From a virus, in IMG/VR virus record IMGVR_UViG_3300048916_000052, positions 1 to 38,970 of that record: a stretch of DNA of 38,970 bases; one strand, given 5' to 3'. Under the pieces are notes generated by a model. It was not told the DNA's origin. It was given only the letters and a program-made list of their open reading frames with translations, and searched no databases. Below are positions 36,831 to 38,970 of the stretch, piece after piece. The position numbers were made by a program, and so were the translations under genes. Every line of letters begins with the position of its first letter. Within the stretch, counting starts at the first letter, position 1.

Positions 36831-38221
36831 CGTACGCGCCGCGCGCGTATGAATCCGTCACAAGTCATGGTGCTGACGCCGAACGAGGCCTGCGCGACAA
36901 GAAACACAGTAGTAGTAGAAGCCAAAGATACTCTTATCACTGGCGCCGACTGCCGCTGGGCGGTCCCTGTTGTAAATGCTGTGTTAGTTTGCGTAAACGT
37001 GCCTAGGCCGCCTAGGGTGGCCGAAACAGTATTCACCCCCTGTGTTAGGCCGTTTACGGTTGTCGTTCCCGCAGGGTTATATTGGACTACCCCGGAGACA
37101 TCCCAATCGCCCGCAGTAAGACTTACACTCGTGATATTCGCGGGCGTAGCGCTCGTAAGAGAAGTCCCCGTCGTTGTGTTGGAGACGTGCTCGCCTACGC
37201 TGCCTGCGTTCGCGTTGTTGTTCGTGGTCGTACCGACGATACCGTTCAGTTGATCGGGCGTGAACGTGCCTGTGGAACTGAGTGTCGTGAACGCGCCGGT
37301 ACTCGCTGCCGTGTTTCCGATAGGGCCGGGAGACGCGAAGCGCGCCGTAAACCCCGCGCCGGTTACCGCACCACTCGCTGCCAGTGTCGTGAATGTGCCG
37401 GCATTGGCCGCCGTGCCTCCTATGGCGGGAGGCGAAGCAAACAGGCTGGTGAATCCCGCGCCGCTAACCGTCGAACTGGCAGACAACGTAGTGAAGGCGC
37501 CGGTTGACGGTGTGGTGTTGCCGACAGCCGTGCTGTTCAGGCCGCTTGACGCGGACAGCGTAGTAAAGGCGCCGGTTGACGGCGTGGCATTCCCGACTGC
37601 TGTGCTGTTGATACCGCCCGTCGCACTGAACGTGCCTGTATGCGCCCACGCGCCCGTACCGCTGTTGGACGTGATGCCGCTGATACCGATCGCCTGCCCA
37701 CCTGTGATCGTGATCGCGTTCACGAAACCCGTGAATGCGTCGTTGGCGAATCCCATCGACAGGACCGTCAACCCCCATTGAATGAATGCATTCTTGTTGT
37801 TTGCGCTGCGAATGGAGTCGATAAACTGAACAGTCGGATTCGGGCTGTTGTAGACCTGCGTGCCCGTGGCGGTTACTGCCGGTACCGCGCCACCGGACGC
37901 AAACACGCTGCCGGCTGTCGCCGTCGTAAAGGTGCCTGTGTTCGGCGTGGTCGCGCCAATCGGCGTGTTGTTGATCGAGCCTGTAGTGATCGCGACGCCC
38001 GACATCGTGCCGGAAGTCGCATGCACGGCTGATACAGTCGGATTCGGGTACGTTCCCGACAGATCGCCGCCCGCTGGCCCGGTCGGGTCGCTGGCGACGC
38101 TGTTCAGTGCAACGGTTGTCTGCTGCGCGAGCGAGTTGATAGCAGCCTGCACTTCTTCAGGCGGCACATCGGTGCCCGCGCTGCGCACGACGTACGGAAT
38201 GATCCGGAATGTGTCAGACAT
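36827..38221 (-). CDS. Repeat-rich fibre protein with receptor-tip-like C-terminus, 464 aa
   Basis: ATG 38221 overlaps the upstream stop by 8 bases. The N-terminal part includes GPAGGDLSGTYPNPTVSAVH, common in phage fibres. Five or more repeats of about 24-29 residues follow, based on STGAFTTLSASS with N-x-T-A-V-G-N. The last ~110 residues (TAGDWDVSGVVQYNPAGTTT and FLVAQASFGVSTMTCDGFIR) resemble a trimeric C1q/TNF-like tip. It lies between portal/protease and head decoration genes, so it may be a head fibre rather than a tail fibre. Confidence 0.78.
   Translation of the reverse strand: MSDTFRIIPYVVRSAGTDVPPEEVQAAINSLAQQTTVALNSVASDPTGPAGGDLSGTYPNPTVSAVHATSGTMSGVAITTGSINNTPIGATTPNTGTFTTATAGSVFASGGAVPAVTATGTQVYNSPNPTVQFIDSIRSANNKNAFIQWGLTVLSMGFANDAFTGFVNAITITGGQAIGISGITSNSGTGAWAHTGTFSATGGINSTAVGNATPSTGAFTTLSASSGLNSTAVGNTTPSTGAFTTLSASSTVSGAGFTSLFASPPAIGGTAANAGTFTTLAASGAVTGAGFTARFASPGPIGNTAASTGAFTTLSSTGTFTPDQLNGIVGTTTNNNANAGSVGEHVSNTTTGTSLTSATPANITSVSLTAGDWDVSGVVQYNPAGTTTVNGLTQGVNTVSATLGGLGTFTQTNTAFTTGTAQRQSAPVIRVSLASTTTVFLVAQASFGVSTMTCDGFIRARRVR
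37482..37609. repeat. 72-base tandem coding repeat in the fibre gene
   Basis: Two successive near-identical units begin at 37482 and 37554, each encoding a 24-residue STAVGN-STGAFTTLSASS unit on the minus strand. More divergent units flank them (about 37260-37640). Such repeats can vary in number by slippage or recombination and lengthen or shorten a fibre shaft. Confidence 0.75.
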
Positions 38222-38549
38222 GAAGAGCCCTTAGCCGTTTGCTTATCGATGGGCGCCCGCCGGGGCAGTGCATCAGCAGGTAAGTCACCAGACCGGGCCC
38301 GTAGCCGCATGCTTTGGCGTACTGATCTGCCTCCAGTTCCTGCGCTTCGCACATCGCGAAAAACTTCTCAGTCTGAAAGAATGCTCGCAGCGTCAGGAAC
38401 CACAGAAGCCTGGTGCGCACGTGCTTATGGTGCAAGTGGCCGCGCTCGTGCGCCAGAATCGCGTTCTGCTCGAAGCGCGACAGAACGGCGAACTGGTCGC
38501 CCGTCTGTATTGTGCCCCACGGCGTCACGCGTGCGCAGAAGTCTTTCAT
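38214..38549 (-). CDS. Minimal M48-like zinc metalloprotease, 111 aa
   Basis: The zinc site is visible: AILAHERGHLHHKH holds HExxH (His34, Glu35, His38), and CEAQELEADQYAKACGYG supplies the third ligand Glu71 in an E-x-E-A-D motif, as in M48 peptidases. The protein is only 111 aa and has no strong membrane helix, so it resembles minimal gluzincins. ATG 38549 overlaps the portal stop (ATGA), and the stop overlaps the fibre start. A head maturation, lysis or host-targeting role is possible; none is shown. Confidence 0.8.
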   Translation of the reverse strand: MKDFCARVTPWGTIQTGDQFAVLSRFEQNAILAHERGHLHHKHVRTRLLWFLTLRAFFQTEKFFAMCEAQELEADQYAKACGYGPGLVTYLLMHCPGGRPSISKRLRALHV

Positions 38550-38970
38550 CGCGGCCCCATCTGCGGGTCCTGCACCTGATCCGGATGGACTGCACCGGGA
38601 GGCGACTGCGGACGCGGCTGACCGGGCTGCGCGCCGGGGCGCGGTGTGCCTGCCACGCCGGGGCCCGCGCCGCCGGGTACGCCCGGTTGGCCCTGTGGTG
38701 CACCCAGCTGCTTCTGCATCTTCTGGTTCATGGCCTGCTGGTGCGCCTGAATGTGCGCGCGGAACAGGCCGTGCGGATCGCCTGTCAGCGTCGCGCCTTG
38801 CATATGCTCTGCGATGTGCCGCTGGTCGTCGTCCGCCGGATGCACTTCGGCAGGCAAGCCGTTGTGCATCATCAGGTTTTCATCGCTTGGCTCGACGTGG
38901 AACAGGTTGCGTTCATCGATCAGGATGCGCGGGCCGACTTCCGGGCCGAAGATCTGTTCTGTGCCCATTT
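38546..38970 (-). CDS. Portal protein, C-terminal part (continues from base 1)
   Basis: This is the end of the 726-aa portal whose start is at 1873. Bases 38854-38970 duplicate 1-117, so residues of that stretch (around MGTEQIFGPEVGPRILIDER) appear in both segments. Unique sequence from 38853 down encodes PAEVHPADDDQRHIAEHMQG, an AHIQAHQQAMNQKMQKQLG helix and a Pro/Gly/Gln-rich tail ending DPQMGPR. Such flexible C-terminal tails are common in podoviral portals. The stop overlaps the protease start (ATGA). Confidence 0.85.
   Translation of the reverse strand, partial: MGTEQIFGPEVGPRILIDERNLFHVEPSDENLMMHNGLPAEVHPADDDQRHIAEHMQGATLTGDPHGLFRAHIQAHQQAMNQKMQKQLGAPQGQPGVPGGAGPGVAGTPRPGAQPGQPRPQSPPGAVHPDQVQDPQMGPR
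38854..38970. repeat. Assembly end overlap, right copy
   Basis: Exact copy of 1-117. It marks the circular closure of the assembled genome; the unique length is 38,853 bases. Confidence 0.9.

Overview
The window is a complete, circularly assembled tailed-phage genome. The first 117 bases (1-117) recur exactly as the last 117 (38854-38970). Removing one copy leaves a circle of 38,853 bp, and the portal gene then reads through the join as one uninterrupted frame of 726 codons. No integrase, attachment site, tRNA, CRISPR array or host gene was seen. There is no tape-measure protein or sheath, but there are P22/T7-type portal, adaptor and stabiliser genes. This suggests a podovirus-like virion with an N4-gp56-type major capsid protein. 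The GC-rich coding, sigma70-like promoters, GH19 endolysin and outer-membrane-barrel gene point to a Gram-negative, probably proteobacterial host. A Burkholderiales host is a guess from general style only.

Layout. (1) The late block is on the minus strand and runs from 5335 down through 1, across the join, and on from 38853 to 23105. In transcription order it encodes a virion-like protein, the large terminase, four tiny basic proteins, portal, a minimal M48-like metalloprotease and a repeat-rich fibre. Next come a head decoration protein, a scaffold, the major capsid, two small head proteins, adaptor, stabiliser and a collar/fibre protein. A lysis group follows (small proteins, GH19 endolysin, holin), then a 2-oxoglutarate oxygenase/cupin pair, and finally three large Q/A/G-rich proteins likely to be ejected or internal virion proteins. 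(2) 5.6-7.2 kb holds small early-type genes. (3) 7.2-9.6 kb (minus) holds an AlpA-like regulator and a primase-polymerase/RepA-type helicase, with nine iteron-like 8-mers at the 3' end of the latter. (4) 9.7-12.15 kb (minus) is an accessory/regulatory operon with XRE-type regulators and a secreted outer-membrane-barrel protein, ended by a clear terminator. (5) 12.2-20.8 kb (plus) is the DNA-metabolism operon: a DUF2800/Cas4-like nuclease, a DUF2815-like protein, family A DNA polymerase, VRR-NUC nuclease, an HNH-AP2 endonuclease and an SNF2-type helicase. (6) 20.7-22.8 kb (minus) carries a PurD-like ATP-grasp ligase, a small conserved phage protein and a likely small terminase. A divergent promoter there drives two tiny secreted/membrane genes.

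Control. Six sites share a box built around TTTTGCAATTGCTATAGT: an extended -10 preceded by GCA-N2-TGC arms, usually with a good -35. Four are on the plus strand and two on the minus strand, each upstream of a separate gene group. They look like a phage-wide promoter/operator class. The most unusual cargo is the PurD-like ATP-grasp gene beside the small terminase, the oxygenase/cupin pair, the M48-like mini-protease, and an LFPG-containing N-terminal segment shared by three consecutive head genes.
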